A DNA stretch of 64,000 bases from Corynebacterium hylobatis (GCF_003955685.1 NZ_RXHJ01000008.1:89608-153607), one strand, 5' to 3'. Counted from the stretch's first letter, positions 42,767 to 52,730 are shown. Made by a program: numbers and translations. The notes: generated by a model not told the origin, from the letters alone.

Positions 42767-44742
42767 TGTCCGCAGAACCTCTGAACAATTCCACCGGGGA
42801 GCTTCTCGACGCCGCCGTCACCGCCCTCGGCGGTTCCCGCCGCGACGGGCAGGTCGCCATGGCTGAGTCCGTCACCCGCGCCCTGGAGACGGAGCGACAT
42901 CTGGCGGTGCAGGCCGGCACGGGTACCGGCAAGTCCCTGGCCTACCTCGTCCCGGCGATCCGGCACGCCCAGGCGACGGATTCGACGGTGATCGTCTCCA
43001 CTGCGACGATCGCACTGCAGCGCCAGCTCGTCGACCGTGATCTGCCGCGCCTGGTGGAGGCGCTGGAACCGGTGATGGAACGCCGCCCCACCTTCGCCAT
43101 CATGAAGGGCCGTTCCAACTACGTCTGCCTCAACCGGATCGGGGCGGCGGAGGAGCCGGAGGACACGCTTCTCGACGAGGCCGATGTCTCCTGGCTCGGA
43201 CGTCATGTCGCCCGCGTCCACGAGTGGGCCCAGGAGACGGAGACCGGTGACCGGGACGACCTGGAACCCGGCGTGCCGGATCTGGCATGGCGCCAGGTCT
43301 CCGTCACCGCCCGGGAGTGCCTGGGGGCCTCCCGCTGCCCGCACGGGGCGGAGTGTTTCGCGGAACTGGCCAAACGCAAGGCCCAGGATGTGGACGTCGT
43401 GGTGACCAACCACGCGCTGCTGGCCATCGACGCCCTCGCGGACATCAACATCCTGCCCGAGCACGATGTGGTGATCATCGACGAGGCCCATGAGCTCGAC
43501 GGGCGGATCACCTCGGTGGCCACCAACGAACTCTCCCGTACCGCCCTGACCCTGGCAGCCAAGCGCGCCGGAAAGCTCGGCGCGGTGGGGGCCGATGACC
43601 GGCTCGTGGAGCTGACGGATGACTGGCAGGCGGCCGCCGCCCTGCTGCCCGACGGCCGCTGGACCGACCTGGACGAGGCCGCCCGTGGTTCCCTCGTCGG
43701 CCTGCGCGACGGCCTGTGGTCCCTGCGGGAGACCATCGGGCGTGCCCCGGAGGGCGAGTCCGCCAATGATCCGGAGAAGGCCGCCGAGCGGCAGAACCTG
43801 GCCAACCACCTGCAGGAGCTGCATGACGCGATCGTGCGGATCCTCACCGTCTTCGATGAATCCGACCCGGCCGCCCAGCGCGATGTGGTGTGGCTGGAGC
43901 GCGATGACCGCCGCGGGGATGTCCTCACTGTCGCTCCCCTGTCGGTGGCGGGTCTGCTGCACGAGAAGCTCTTCTCCGAGCAGACGGTGGTGCTCGCCTC
44001 CGCGACCCTGACCATCGGCGGGCGTTTCGACACCATGGCCGCGTCCTGGGGGCTGCCGAAGGGCAGCTGGGACAGTCTCGACGCCGGCACGCCCTTCGAC
44101 CCGCGGAAATCGGGCATCCTCTACACTGCCCGCCACCTGCCGGATCCGGGCCGTGACGGTCTGCCGCAGGAGACCCTCGATGAGATCCATGACCTGATCA
44201 TGGCCGCCGGGGGCCGCACCCTCGGGCTGTTCTCCTCCAGGCGGGCCGCGGAGCAGGCGGCTGCGGCGATGAAGGAACGCCTGCCCTTCGACGTCTACTG
44301 CCAGGGCGAGGACACCACCGGCGCACTGGTGGAGAAATTCGCGAAGAACGAGAACGCCTGTCTCTTCGGCACGCTGACCCTGTGGCAGGGTGTGGATGTG
44401 CCCGGTTCCGCCTGTTCCCTCGTTCTCATCGACCGGATACCCTTCCCCCGCCCGGATGATCCGCTGCTGCAGGCCCGCAAGGAGGCCGCCACCGCGGAGG
44501 GGCGCAACGGTTTCATGGAGGTCGCTGCCTCGCATGCCGCCCTGCTCATGGCGCAGGGGGCGGGGCGGCTGCTGCGTTCCGTCACCGACCGGGGCGTGGT
44601 GGCGGTGCTGGACAACCGGCTGGCCACCAAACGCTACGGTTCCTTCCTCCGGGCGTCGATGCCCGCCTTCTGGGAGACGACCGACCCGACTGTGGTGCGT
44701 GGGGCTCTGAAACGGCTGGTCAAGGCCGGTCAGCAGGGCTGA
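42766..44742 (+). CDS. DinG/XPD-like ATP-dependent DNA helicase
   Basis: A 658-residue 5'-3' superfamily 2 helicase. Walker A AGTGTGKSLAY near 47-57, four cysteines (YVCLNRI; ECLGASRCPHGAEC, about 124-204) that would bind the [4Fe-4S] cluster of this family, DEAH in VVIIDEAHELDG near 236, SATLTIGG near 417, and the C-terminal QGAGRLLRS with Q-x-x-G-R near 594. It is of the DinG type without an exonuclease domain and probably resolves R-loops or damaged DNA structures. GTG 42766 overlaps the pncB stop by one base, so it is coupled to pncB, and it ends one base from the convergent PTH2-like gene. Confidence 0.9.
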   Translation: MSAEPLNNSTGELLDAAVTALGGSRRDGQVAMAESVTRALETERHLAVQAGTGTGKSLAYLVPAIRHAQATDSTVIVSTATIALQRQLVDRDLPRLVEALEPVMERRPTFAIMKGRSNYVCLNRIGAAEEPEDTLLDEADVSWLGRHVARVHEWAQETETGDRDDLEPGVPDLAWRQVSVTARECLGASRCPHGAECFAELAKRKAQDVDVVVTNHALLAIDALADINILPEHDVVIIDEAHELDGRITSVATNELSRTALTLAAKRAGKLGAVGADDRLVELTDDWQAAAALLPDGRWTDLDEAARGSLVGLRDGLWSLRETIGRAPEGESANDPEKAAERQNLANHLQELHDAIVRILTVFDESDPAAQRDVVWLERDDRRGDVLTVAPLSVAGLLHEKLFSEQTVVLASATLTIGGRFDTMAASWGLPKGSWDSLDAGTPFDPRKSGILYTARHLPDPGRDGLPQETLDEIHDLIMAAGGRTLGLFSSRRAAEQAAAAMKERLPFDVYCQGEDTTGALVEKFAKNENACLFGTLTLWQGVDVPGSACSLVLIDRIPFPRPDDPLLQARKEAATAEGRNGFMEVAASHAALLMAQGAGRLLRSVTDRGVVAVLDNRLATKRYGSFLRASMPAFWETTDPTVVRGALKRLVKAGQQG

Positions 44743-44743
44743 C

Positions 44744-45493
44744 TCAGCCCACGCCGGGGAAGGCCAGCACCGTCAGTGCATCGGGGGCGACCTCGGTGAA
44801 ACCGGCGTCCCGGACGGTGACCACACCCGGTCTGCGCACGTGGTCGGCGAAGACCCGGCTGTCCACCTCCCGCACATTCAGCCCGAAACCGCTGGCCGCC
44901 CAGCCCCGGACCCACTCCAGGTCCTGCCGGGCGGCCAGCAGCATGCTGGCGTGGCCCACCTGGGCGGCAGCCTTGCCGGTGGTCATCGCCAGGCCGTGGT
45001 CGATGAGGATCGTCGGCGCCCCCGGGTCGATCTCGCCCGGCGCATCCTGGGGCAGTTCCGTGCCCCGGATCTGGAGCTTGCGTACCAGGGCCGGGGTGTC
45101 CCCCAAGGCGGAGGGCACGAAGGCGCGGGCCTGGGCGCCGGCGGCGTCGACAGTCACGCCGGGGACCGCCTGCACATCCTCCCAGGCCTTGTTGCGGGCC
45201 CGCCGGGCGACCTTTCGGATGAGGTGGCTGTACCAGCCCTCCAGCCCCGCCCGCCACGCCGGGTCGGTGGCCACCCGGTCATCCAGGCAGACGGCGACGA
45301 CCGCCCGGGCCGCGGCCGTCAGCAGATCGGTGCGGCGCGGTGGATCAGCCTTCGGGACGTGGAGGGCGATCTGCATGGCCTGCACCGTCTCCGGACGATC
45401 GGGGTCCTCGGAGCGGTCGTGTCGGTTGTCGCTCACCCGCGCGCACAGGAGGGCGTGCGCCAGGGCGAGCGGGTCGGTGGCGCCGGAGGTCAC
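44744..45493 (-). CDS. PTH2-like (peptidyl-tRNA hydrolase 2 fold) protein with N-terminal extension
   Basis: A 249-residue protein. The C-terminal third has IDHGLAMTTGKAAAQVGHASMLLA near 165-188, the PTH2 signature (MxxGKxAAQ.xHA), so the fold should be that of archaeal/eukaryotic peptidyl-tRNA hydrolase. The first 150 residues form a separate helical region with no family I recognise. It overlaps the serB stop by 4 bases (ATGA), so it is coupled to serB. Whether it hydrolyses peptidyl-tRNA is unproven; bacteria normally use the unrelated Pth. Confidence 0.75.
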   Translation of the reverse strand: MTSGATDPLALAHALLCARVSDNRHDRSEDPDRPETVQAMQIALHVPKADPPRRTDLLTAAARAVVAVCLDDRVATDPAWRAGLEGWYSHLIRKVARRARNKAWEDVQAVPGVTVDAAGAQARAFVPSALGDTPALVRKLQIRGTELPQDAPGEIDPGAPTILIDHGLAMTTGKAAAQVGHASMLLAARQDLEWVRGWAASGFGLNVREVDSRVFADHVRRPGVVTVRDAGFTEVAPDALTVLAFPGVG

Positions 45494-46815
45494 TCGGCGG
45501 CGAAGTTCGCGCCGACGAACTCCAGCGGGACGCGGCGGTAGGTGCCGTCCTCGAGGTCGGACTCGTCGATCTCCTCACGCGGGATGCCCAGGATGTGCAG
45601 CACCTCGTCGAGGAAGGGGTGGTTGACGGAGGTATCGGCGATCTCCTTCAGCGCCGGCTTGGCGTTGAAGGCGATGCCCAGGCCGGCGGCGGAGAGCATG
45701 TCGATGTCATTGGCGCCGTCGCCGACGGCCACGGTCTGGTACATCTGCAGGCCGGAGTCCTCGGCGAACTCGCGCAGCAGTTCAGCCTTCTTGGCGCGGT
45801 CGACGACCTCGCCGGTGACGCGGCCGGTGAGCTTGCCGTCGACGATCTCCAGGGTGTTCGCGCGGACGTAATCCAGCTCGAGTTCCTCGGCGAGGTCCTC
45901 GAGCACCTGGATGAAGCCGCCGGAGACCACGGCGGTGCGGTAGCCCATCTTCTTCAGGGTGCGGATGGTGGTCCGGGCACCCGGGGTCAGGACGAGATCC
46001 TTCGCCACGGCGTCGATGACGGCGGCGTCGAGACCCTTGAGGGTGGCCACGCGCTCGCGCAGGGACTCCTCGAAGTCGAGCTCACCGCGCATGGCGCGTT
46101 CGGTGACCTCGGCGACCTCCGCCTCCTTGCCGGCGTGGGCGGCGAGCATCTCGATGACCTCACCGGTGATGAGGGTGGAGTCGCAGTCGAACATGACCAG
46201 GCGCTTGGAGCGGCGCAACAGGCCGGCGCGCTCGATGGCGATGTCCACACCCAGTTCGTGGGTGAGTTCGGCGAGTGCCTTGCGCAGGGCCTTGCCGCCA
46301 CCCGGCTCCGGGTTGGCCACGGTGATCATGAGTTCCAGGCCCGTGATCGGGTAGTCGGCGATACCCCGGATGCGGTCGATGTTCGCACCGTAGTTGGCCA
46401 GGGTCTGGCCGATTGCGGAGACGTCGGCGGCGGTGACCGGGTTGCCCAGCACCACGGCGACGTGGGTGGAACGTGGGCTGGAGTGCTGCTCTGCGGAGTG
46501 CATCTCCACCGTCACGCGCTGGCCGTGGACCTTGAGGGTCTCACTGAGCCCCTCCCGGAGGCGTTCCTCGCGGGCCGGGTCGAGCCCGACGAAGGCGGCG
46601 AGGGAGAGGCGGCCACGGAACTGGGACTGCTCGACGTCGAGAAGCTGGACGTTGTATGAGGACAGCACGCGGAAGAAGGCGGCGGTCACACCGGGCCGAT
46701 CATGGCCGGAGAGGGTGATGACGGCGGATTCCAGACCTGGCTGCAGGCTGACCTGCAGTCCTTCGGAGCTGTCGGGGACGGCAGGGGATGCATCAATGTC
46801 TACCACGGAGATCAT
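45490..46815 (-). CDS. serB: Phosphoserine phosphatase with ACT domains
   Basis: Last step of serine synthesis. 441 residues: two ACT-like regions (about 25-110 and 120-200, ITLSGHDRPGVTAAFF and VAVVLGNPVTAADVSAI), then a HAD-type phosphatase domain. That domain has VMFDCDSTLI near 211-220 (nucleophile and acid), SGGF near 309, and VAVGDGANDIDML near 361. ATG 46815 is chosen; a GTG at 46842 lies against a terminator stem and has no ribosome site. It follows ctaD but is separated by a terminator, so it should have its own promoter. The PTH2-like gene overlaps its end. Confidence 0.94.
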   Translation of the reverse strand: MISVVDIDASPAVPDSSEGLQVSLQPGLESAVITLSGHDRPGVTAAFFRVLSSYNVQLLDVEQSQFRGRLSLAAFVGLDPAREERLREGLSETLKVHGQRVTVEMHSAEQHSSPRSTHVAVVLGNPVTAADVSAIGQTLANYGANIDRIRGIADYPITGLELMITVANPEPGGGKALRKALAELTHELGVDIAIERAGLLRRSKRLVMFDCDSTLITGEVIEMLAAHAGKEAEVAEVTERAMRGELDFEESLRERVATLKGLDAAVIDAVAKDLVLTPGARTTIRTLKKMGYRTAVVSGGFIQVLEDLAEELELDYVRANTLEIVDGKLTGRVTGEVVDRAKKAELLREFAEDSGLQMYQTVAVGDGANDIDMLSAAGLGIAFNAKPALKEIADTSVNHPFLDEVLHILGIPREEIDESDLEDGTYRRVPLEFVGANFAAE

Positions 46816-46847
46816 TCTTTCATGAGAGGTCGTTTTAAACACGCCGG

Positions 46848-46877
46848 AACCCCCGGCAGAGAATTCTACCGGGGGTT
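46848..46877 (-). terminator. Terminator of ctaD
   Basis: A 9-bp stem (46848-46856 with 46869-46877) sits 35 bases after the ctaD stop on the minus strand. The tail is only moderately T-rich (CCGGCGTGTTT). Confidence 0.6.
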
Positions 46878-46911
46878 GGAGAGTCAGTCGGAGGAGACTA
46901 CGTCCAGACCT

Positions 46912-48654
46912 TTAACGGACTTCGGCCGGGGACGGGGACTGGGTGATCTCCGCGCGCTCGTCGGTGGAGGTGACATGGGCCTCATGGCGCATGCGCTCAA
47001 CCATGTGCGGGTAGTGCAGCTCGAACGCGGGGCGCTCGGAGCGGATACGCGGCAGGGAGACGAAGTTGTGGCGCGGCGGCGGGCAGGAGGTGGCCCACTC
47101 GAGGGAGTTGCCGTAGCCCCACGGGTCATCGACGGTGACGATCTCACCGTAACGCCAGGACTTGAACACGTTCCAGACGAACGGGATGACGGAGGCGCCG
47201 AGCAGGAAGGAGAAGATCGTGGAGATCTGGTTGAACAGCGTGAAGCCGTCGGAGTCCAGGTAGTCGGCGTAGCGGCGCGGCATGCCCATGTTGCCCAGCC
47301 AGTGCTGGATGAGGAAGGTGCCGTGGAAGCCGATGTAGGTCAGCCAGAAGTGGATCTTGCCCAGACGCTCGTCCAGCATGCGGCCGGTCATCTTCGGGAA
47401 CCAGAAGTACACGCCGGCGAAGGATGCGAACACCACGGTGCCGAACAGGGTGTAGTGGAAGTGGGCGATCAGGAAGTAACCGTCAGCCAGGTGGAAGTCC
47501 AGCGGCGGGGAGGCCAGCATGATGCCGGTCAGACCACCGAAGAGGAAGGTCGACATGAAGCCGACCGCGAAGATCATCGGGGTTTCCCAGGTGATGTGGC
47601 CCTTCCACATGGTGCCGACCCAGTTGAAGAACTTGACGCCGGTCGGGACCGAGATCAGGAAGGTCATGAAGGAGAAGAAGGGCAGCAGGACTGCACCGGT
47701 GACGAACATGTGGTGTGCCCACACGGCCATGGACAGGGCGCCGATGGCCAGGGTCGCGAAGACCAGGCCGATGTAGCCGAACATCGGCTTACGGGAGAAG
47801 ACCGGGATGACCTCGGAGATGACACCGAAGAACGGCAGGGCGAGGACGTAGACCTCGGGGTGGCCGAAGAACCAGAACAGGTGCTGCCAGAGGATGGCGC
47901 CACCGTTGGCGGTGTCGTAGATGTGTGCGCCGAGCTTGCGGTCGTACAGGACGCCGAGGGCTGCGGCGAGCAGCAGCGGGAAGATCATCAGGGCGATGAC
48001 GGAGGTGACGAAGATGTTCCAGGTGAAGATCGGCATGCGGAACATGGTCATGCCCGGGGCACGCATCGTCAGGATGGTGGTGAGCATGTTGATGGCGGAG
48101 ACGACGGTACCGATACCGGCGGCACCGACACCGACAATCCACAGGTCAGCGCCGACACCCGGGGTGTGGGTGGCGTCGGACAGCGGGGAGTACATGGTCC
48201 AGCCGAAGTCGGCGGCACCACCCGGGGTGAGGAAGCCCGCCAGCATGGCGACACCACCGACGGTGGTGATCCAGAAGCCGAAGGCGTTCAGACGGGGGAA
48301 AGCGACATCCGGGGCGCCGATCTGCAGCGGCAGAGCGTAGTTGGCGAAACCCCAGACGATCGGCGTACCGAACAGCAGCAGCATCACGGTGCCGTGCATG
48401 GTGAACAGCTGGTTGAACTGCTCGTTCGACAGGAACTGCAGACCCGGGGTGAAGAGCTCGGCACGGATCAGCAGGGCCATCAGGCCGCCGAGGAAGAAGA
48501 AGCCGAAGGACATGATGATGTACATGATGCCCAGCTGCTTGTGGTCGGTGGTGATCAGCATGTCCCAGGCACGGGAACCCTTACGGTCCGTACCTGTCGG
48601 CTGAGGACGAGTCGGCTCGACGTAGTCGTCAAGCCTTGGCGCCACTGCGGTCAT
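46912..48654 (-). CDS. ctaD: Cytochrome c oxidase subunit I (aa3 type)
   Basis: The heme a/a3-CuB subunit of the terminal oxidase. The 580-residue protein has twelve membrane segments. The heme-copper motifs are intact: [10 protein letters not shown] near 86 (heme a His), [17 protein letters not shown] near 268 (CuB His with the cross-linked Tyr), WAHHMFVTG near 319 (two CuB His), and [13 protein letters not shown] near 395 (heme ligands). AGGAGG lies 4-5 bases before ATG 48654. It stands alone, with no other oxidase subunits nearby, as known for corynebacteria. A possible -10 box TAATAC lies about 90 bases upstream and a GlxR-like site about 205 bases upstream. Confidence 0.97.
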   Translation of the reverse strand: MTAVAPRLDDYVEPTRPQPTGTDRKGSRAWDMLITTDHKQLGIMYIIMSFGFFFLGGLMALLIRAELFTPGLQFLSNEQFNQLFTMHGTVMLLLFGTPIVWGFANYALPLQIGAPDVAFPRLNAFGFWITTVGGVAMLAGFLTPGGAADFGWTMYSPLSDATHTPGVGADLWIVGVGAAGIGTVVSAINMLTTILTMRAPGMTMFRMPIFTWNIFVTSVIALMIFPLLLAAALGVLYDRKLGAHIYDTANGGAILWQHLFWFFGHPEVYVLALPFFGVISEVIPVFSRKPMFGYIGLVFATLAIGALSMAVWAHHMFVTGAVLLPFFSFMTFLISVPTGVKFFNWVGTMWKGHITWETPMIFAVGFMSTFLFGGLTGIMLASPPLDFHLADGYFLIAHFHYTLFGTVVFASFAGVYFWFPKMTGRMLDERLGKIHFWLTYIGFHGTFLIQHWLGNMGMPRRYADYLDSDGFTLFNQISTIFSFLLGASVIPFVWNVFKSWRYGEIVTVDDPWGYGNSLEWATSCPPPRHNFVSLPRIRSERPAFELHYPHMVERMRHEAHVTSTDERAEITQSPSPAEVR

Positions 48655-48859
48655 AGTTCCTCCTGACTACGAAACAGCCCGTAGAAGAACGGACTGCCAA
48701 GCTTTTACTGCGCCTCATCTTAAAGGACGCGTAAGAGTATTATCCAGCCCAACGGGACCGGAGACGTACATCAGTGTAGCCCCACCTTCACCGCAAAACA
48801 CAAGGCTAACGGCAATTCCGGAGCTTTCCCGGACGATTCGCCGGACACCCCCCTGGGTT

Positions 48860-48875
48860 TGTGACCGCCAACACA
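48860..48875. promoter_or_regulatory. Candidate GlxR/CRP-type site upstream of ctaD
   Basis: TGTGACCGCCAACACA matches the TGTGA-N6-TCACA pattern at 9 of 10 positions. From memory, GlxR controls respiratory oxidase genes in C. glutamicum. It lies between ctaD (divergent) and gntR, about 205 bases from ctaD. Confidence 0.45.
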
Positions 48876-49025
48876 TCCGCGAACAGGGAGATTCCCACCA
48901 TTCACCCGGGACGGGAACTCCCCTCCACCCCCGGTCGTTGTCAACCTTTCGATTGAGGGGCGGGTCGGGGCCATGTCACCCACCGCGGTGCGTGCGGCAG
49001 ACGCTGAAGAACAGCGCGGATGAGT

Positions 49026-49039
49026 CCTTATATATAAGG
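49026..49039. promoter_or_regulatory. Perfect 14-bp palindrome CCTTATATATAAGG
   Basis: An AT-rich perfect dyad in a GC-rich gene-free region (48655-49159), about 120 bases before gntR and 370 before ctaD. It could be an operator; the protein is unknown. Confidence 0.4.
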
Positions 49040-49092
49040 TCTCTTTCGGGTGCCACCGCATCAAAACCCTCTGCCACTTGCCACGTTCAGTT

Positions 49093-49115
49093 TAGAATGA
49101 CTATTGAACAGTAGT
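49093..49115 (+). promoter_or_regulatory. Candidate gntR promoter with overlapping operator
   Basis: A -10-like TAGAAT (49093-49098) is followed directly by a near-perfect inverted repeat ACTATTG-AA-CAGTAGT (49100-49115), where the start of transcription would be. This placement fits autorepression. Confidence 0.4.
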
Positions 49116-49159
49116 TTTGCGCCCGAAGGGCCCGAAGGACATTAAGGACACTGAGAGCG

Positions 49160-49879
49160 ATGAGCGAGTCACCCCGCACCCCGGCTGCACCCCTGCTGGA
49201 CAACGTCCTCGACGAACTCGGGAGGGATATCATCGCGGGGGTCCTGCCCGAGGGAAAGACCTTCACCCTCCAGGACCTGTCGAACCGTTTCGACATCTCC
49301 CGGACCGTCGCCCGCGAGGCGATGCGCGCCCTGGAGCAGCTGGGTCTGGTCTCCTCCTCCCGCCGTGTCGGCATCACGGTCCGTCCCCGCTCCTCCTGGG
49401 CGGCCTTCGATCAGGCGGTCATCGACTGGCGCCTGGCCAGCCCGTCCGAACGGCGTTCCCAGCTGCGTTCCCTCAGCCAGCTGCGTAGCGGTGTGGAGCC
49501 GCAGGCCGCCCGGCTCGCAGCCGCCCACGGCACCGACGAACAGCGTGAGGAGCTGGTCACGCTGGCCCGGCGGATGCGGGAGCTGGGTGAGTCCGGGGAG
49601 GGTTCCTCCCTGGAGTTCCTGGAGGCCGACGTCCGCTTCCATGCGCTGCTGCTCGAGGCCTCGGGCAACGAGATGTTCGCCGCGCTGGCCCCCTCCATGC
49701 TCAGCATGCTCCACGGCCGGACCCGTTACGGACTGCAGCCGGATGAGCCGGCGGCCGTGGCGCTGTCCGCCCATGAACAGCTCGCCCGCGCTATCGCGGA
49801 GGGCGATGAGGAGGGGGCGGAGCAGCAGTCGCGGGCCCTGCTGACCGAGGCATCGCAGATCTTCATCAGCGACTTCTGA
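49160..49879 (+). CDS. GntR/FadR-family transcriptional regulator (GntR1-like)
   Basis: A 239-residue regulator. The N-terminal winged helix (about 10-75) reads LDELGRDIIAGVLPEG, then FTLQDLSNRFDISRTVAREAMRALEQLGLVSS. The C-terminal FCD ligand domain (about 95-235) has VRFHALLLEASGN near 152 and HEQLARAIAEGD near 209 with His/Asp metal-site positions. The place between ctaD and nrdE matches, from memory, the C. glutamicum gluconate regulator GntR1, so a sugar-acid ligand is likely but not shown. A strong shared terminator follows. Confidence 0.88.
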   Translation: MSESPRTPAAPLLDNVLDELGRDIIAGVLPEGKTFTLQDLSNRFDISRTVAREAMRALEQLGLVSSSRRVGITVRPRSSWAAFDQAVIDWRLASPSERRSQLRSLSQLRSGVEPQAARLAAAHGTDEQREELVTLARRMRELGESGEGSSLEFLEADVRFHALLLEASGNEMFAALAPSMLSMLHGRTRYGLQPDEPAAVALSAHEQLARAIAEGDEEGAEQQSRALLTEASQIFISDF

Positions 49880-49917
49880 GCCCGCGTATCGACGCCGCGC
49901 AGGCCCCGGAAACGCCC

Positions 49918-49955
49918 GAAGGCGTGGACCCCACCCCTCGTGGGTCCACGCCTTC
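49918..49955. terminator. Bidirectional terminator between gntR and nrdE
   Basis: A 14-bp stem (49918-49931 with 49942-49955), a 10-base loop and moderately T-rich tails on both sides, between two converging genes. Confidence 0.75.
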
Positions 49956-49972
49956 GCCGTTTGTCCTGGAGC

Positions 49973-52156
49973 CTAGAGCATGCAGGAGACGCAGCCCTCG
50001 ATCTCGGTCCCCTCCAGTGCAACCTGACGGAGACGGATGTAGTACAGCGTCTTGATGCCCTTGCGCCAGGCGTAGATCTGGGCCCGGTTGATGTCACGGG
50101 TGGTGGCGGTGTCCTTGAAGAACAGCGTCAGCGACAGGCCCTGGTCGACGTATTTCGTCGCCACCGCGTAGGTGTCGATGATCTTCTCGAAGCCGATCTC
50201 GTAGGAGTCCTGGAAGTAGTCCAGGTTGTCGTTGTCCATGTGCGGCGCCGGGTAGTAGACGCGGCCGATCTTGCCTTCCTTGCGGATCTCGATCTTCGAG
50301 GCGATCGGATGGATCGAGGAGGTCGAGTTGTTGATGTAGGAGATCGAGCCGGTCGGCGGCACAGCCTGCAGGTTGCGGTTGTACAGGCCGTGCGCCATGA
50401 CGTCGGACTTGAGCTGCGCCCAGTCCTCGGCGGAGGGGATGTGCGCGGTGGACTTCTCGAAGAGGCCCTTCACCTTATCGGTCTTGGGGGCGAAATCCGC
50501 CGGGTTGAAGCCGTCGAAGTAGGTGCCGTCGGCGTACTTGGACTTCTCGAAGCCGGAGAACTTCTCGCCCCGCTCACGCGCCAGCCGGTTGGAGGCCCGC
50601 AGCGCCTGGTAGAGGACGGCGGCAAAATAGGCGTTGGTGAAGTCCAGCCCCTCCTCCGAGCCGTAGTAGATGTGCTCACGGCCGAGGTAGCCGTGCAGAT
50701 TCATCTGGCCGAGGCCGATGGCATGGGAGGCGTTGTTGCCCTCCCGGATCGACGGGACAGAGTCGATGCTGGTGAACTCGGCAACGGAGGTCAGGCCGCG
50801 GATGGCGGTCTCGACGGTCTTGCCGAAGTCCGGGGAATCCATCGCCATGGCGATGTTCATGGAGCCGAGGTTGCAGGAGATGTCCTCGCCGATGGTCTCG
50901 TAGGAGAGGTCCTCATGATAGGTCGAGGGGGTGTTGACCTGCAGGATCTCCGAGCACAGGTTGGACATGTTGATGCGGCCGTCGATCGGGTTCGCGGCGT
51001 TGACCGTGTCCTCGAACATGATGTACGGGTAGCCGGACTCGAACTGGATCTCCGCCAGGGTCTGGAAGAAGTGGCGGGCGTTGATCTTGGTCTTGCGGAT
51101 CCGCGGATCCTCGACCATCTCCTGGTAGTGCTCGGTGACGGAGATGTCGCCGAAGGGCCTGCCGTAGATGCGCTCGACATCGTACGGGGAGAACAGGTAC
51201 ATGTCCTCGTTGCGCTTGGCCAGGTCGAAGGTGATGTCCGGGATGACCACGCCGAGGGAGAGGGTCTTGATGCGGATCTTCTCGTCGGCGTTCTCCCGTT
51301 TGGTGTCCAGGAAGGACATGATGTCCGGGTGGTGGGCGTTGAGGTAGACCGCGCCTGCACCCTGGCGGGCGCCGAGCTGGTTGGCGTAGGAGAAGGAGTC
51401 CTCGAGGAGTTTCATCACGGGGATGACGCCGGAGGACTGGTTCTCGATGTGCTTGATGGGCGCGCCGGCCTCACGCAGGTTGCTCAGTAGCAGGGCGACG
51501 CCGCCGCCGCGCTTGGACAGCTGCAGGGCGGAGTTGATGGCGCGACCGATGGACTCCATGTTGTCCTCGATGCGCAGCAGGAAGCAGGAGACCAGCTCGC
51601 CGCGCTGGGCCTTGCCGGCGTTGAGGAAGGTCGGGGTGGCCGGCTGGAAGCGGCCGGACATGATCTCGTCGACAAGGTTCTCGGCGAGCTCCTCGTTGCC
51701 GCTGGCCAGGAACAGCGCGGTCATGGTGACGCGGTCCTCGAAACGCTCGAGGTAGCGGCGACCGTCGAAGGTCTTGAGGGTGTAGGAGGTGTAGTACTTG
51801 TAGGCGCCCAGGAACGTGGGGAAGCGGAACTTGAACCTGTAGGCCCGCTGGAACAGCGACTTGATGAACTCAAAATCGTAGGCTTCGAGGACCTCGGGCT
51901 CGTAGTACTTGTTCTCGATGAGGTAGTTGAGCTTCTCGTCCAGGTCATGGAAGTAGACGGTGTTCTGGTTGACGTGCTGGAGGAAGAACTGGTTCGCGGC
52001 CTCACGGTCCTTGTCGAACTGGATCTTCCCGTTCCCGTCGTAGAGGTTCAGCAGCGCGTTGAGCGCGTGGTAGTCCAGCTGTTCACCCGGGGCGGCGGCC
52101 TCAGCGACGGCGGTCCCCTTGTTCGGGGCGGTCTGCTGTGTGGTCTGCGTGGTCAA
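49973..52156 (-). CDS. nrdE: Class Ib ribonucleotide reductase large subunit
   Basis: Reduces NDPs to dNDPs together with NrdF, using NrdH as electron donor. The 727-residue protein has [16 protein letters not shown] near 191 (active-site Cys), [12 protein letters not shown] near 407, [11 protein letters not shown] near 435 with the partner Cys in ISCNLGS, and the redox tail CVSCML at the C-terminus. TTG 52156 is the only start in reach; AAAGG lies about 14 bases upstream. It is the last gene of nrdH-nrdI-nrdE, 44 bases after nrdI. nrdF is not in this window. Confidence 0.97.
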   Translation of the reverse strand: MTTQTTQQTAPNKGTAVAEAAAPGEQLDYHALNALLNLYDGNGKIQFDKDREAANQFFLQHVNQNTVYFHDLDEKLNYLIENKYYEPEVLEAYDFEFIKSLFQRAYRFKFRFPTFLGAYKYYTSYTLKTFDGRRYLERFEDRVTMTALFLASGNEELAENLVDEIMSGRFQPATPTFLNAGKAQRGELVSCFLLRIEDNMESIGRAINSALQLSKRGGGVALLLSNLREAGAPIKHIENQSSGVIPVMKLLEDSFSYANQLGARQGAGAVYLNAHHPDIMSFLDTKRENADEKIRIKTLSLGVVIPDITFDLAKRNEDMYLFSPYDVERIYGRPFGDISVTEHYQEMVEDPRIRKTKINARHFFQTLAEIQFESGYPYIMFEDTVNAANPIDGRINMSNLCSEILQVNTPSTYHEDLSYETIGEDISCNLGSMNIAMAMDSPDFGKTVETAIRGLTSVAEFTSIDSVPSIREGNNASHAIGLGQMNLHGYLGREHIYYGSEEGLDFTNAYFAAVLYQALRASNRLARERGEKFSGFEKSKYADGTYFDGFNPADFAPKTDKVKGLFEKSTAHIPSAEDWAQLKSDVMAHGLYNRNLQAVPPTGSISYINNSTSSIHPIASKIEIRKEGKIGRVYYPAPHMDNDNLDYFQDSYEIGFEKIIDTYAVATKYVDQGLSLTLFFKDTATTRDINRAQIYAWRKGIKTLYYIRLRQVALEGTEIEGCVSCML

Positions 52157-52200
52157 CGTTTTTTCTGGCCTTTCAGTTCGGTGGGCGGGACGTTATTCAG

Positions 52201-52647
52201 TTATTCACCGTTGGTGGCGGGCACCGGATCGAGCCCGAGCGCCCCGGCGTTGCCGAGGAGCCCCTCCCGAAGAATACGCACATCCTCCGAGTTGCCCATC
52301 AACTCGAAGCGGTAGACGTACGGTACGCGGCATTTCTTCGAGATCACCTCTCCGGCGAGACCGTAGTCGGAGCCGAAGTTGGTGTTTCCGCCGGCGACGA
52401 CCGCGCGGATGAGGCTGCGGTTGTGTTCGTTGTTGAGGAAACGGATCACCTGCACGGGCACCGGGCGGGAGTTCTGCCCGGTCATGCCCGCCCCGCCCCC
52501 GTAGGTGGGGCAGACGAGCACGTAGGGCTCGTTGACGATGAGTGGTTCATCCGCCTTGTACAGGGGGATCCGCACATTTGGCAGACCCAGTTTCTGGACG
52601 AAGCGGTGGGTGTTGTCTGTGGCGGAGGAGAAGTACACCACGAGCAT
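52201..52647 (-). CDS. nrdI: Flavodoxin-like NrdI
   Basis: Supplies the oxidant that activates the dimanganese-tyrosyl site of NrdF. The 148-residue flavodoxin fold has [18 protein letters not shown] near 4-21 (FMN phosphate loop), CPTYGGG near 49-55 and [15 protein letters not shown] near 87-101. The ribosome site decides the start: AAAGGAGG ends 11 bases before ATG 52647, while the in-frame GTG at 52659 overlaps it and cannot be used. It lies between nrdH and nrdE; a hairpin in the 124-base gap after nrdH may lower its expression. Confidence 0.95.
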   Translation of the reverse strand: MLVVYFSSATDNTHRFVQKLGLPNVRIPLYKADEPLIVNEPYVLVCPTYGGGAGMTGQNSRPVPVQVIRFLNNEHNRSLIRAVVAGGNTNFGSDYGLAGEVISKKCRVPYVYRFELMGNSEDVRILREGLLGNAGALGLDPVPATNGE

Positions 52648-52700
52648 CTTTGCGTTCACCTCCTTTCGGGACAGTCTTCCGTTGCCGCATTACATGGCAA

Positions 52701-52730
52701 ACGCCGCCCAGCGACTCTGTTGGGCGGCGT
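52701..52730 (-). terminator. Attenuator-like hairpin between nrdH and nrdI
   Basis: A perfect 10-bp GC-rich stem (52701-52710 with 52721-52730) is followed on the minus strand by TTTGCC. It could partly terminate after nrdH so that NrdH is made in excess. Confidence 0.5.

Noticed and set aside
46816..46842. Longer serB start at GTG 46842
   Set aside because: It lies directly beside the ctaD terminator stem and has no ribosome site; ATG 46815 is better placed.
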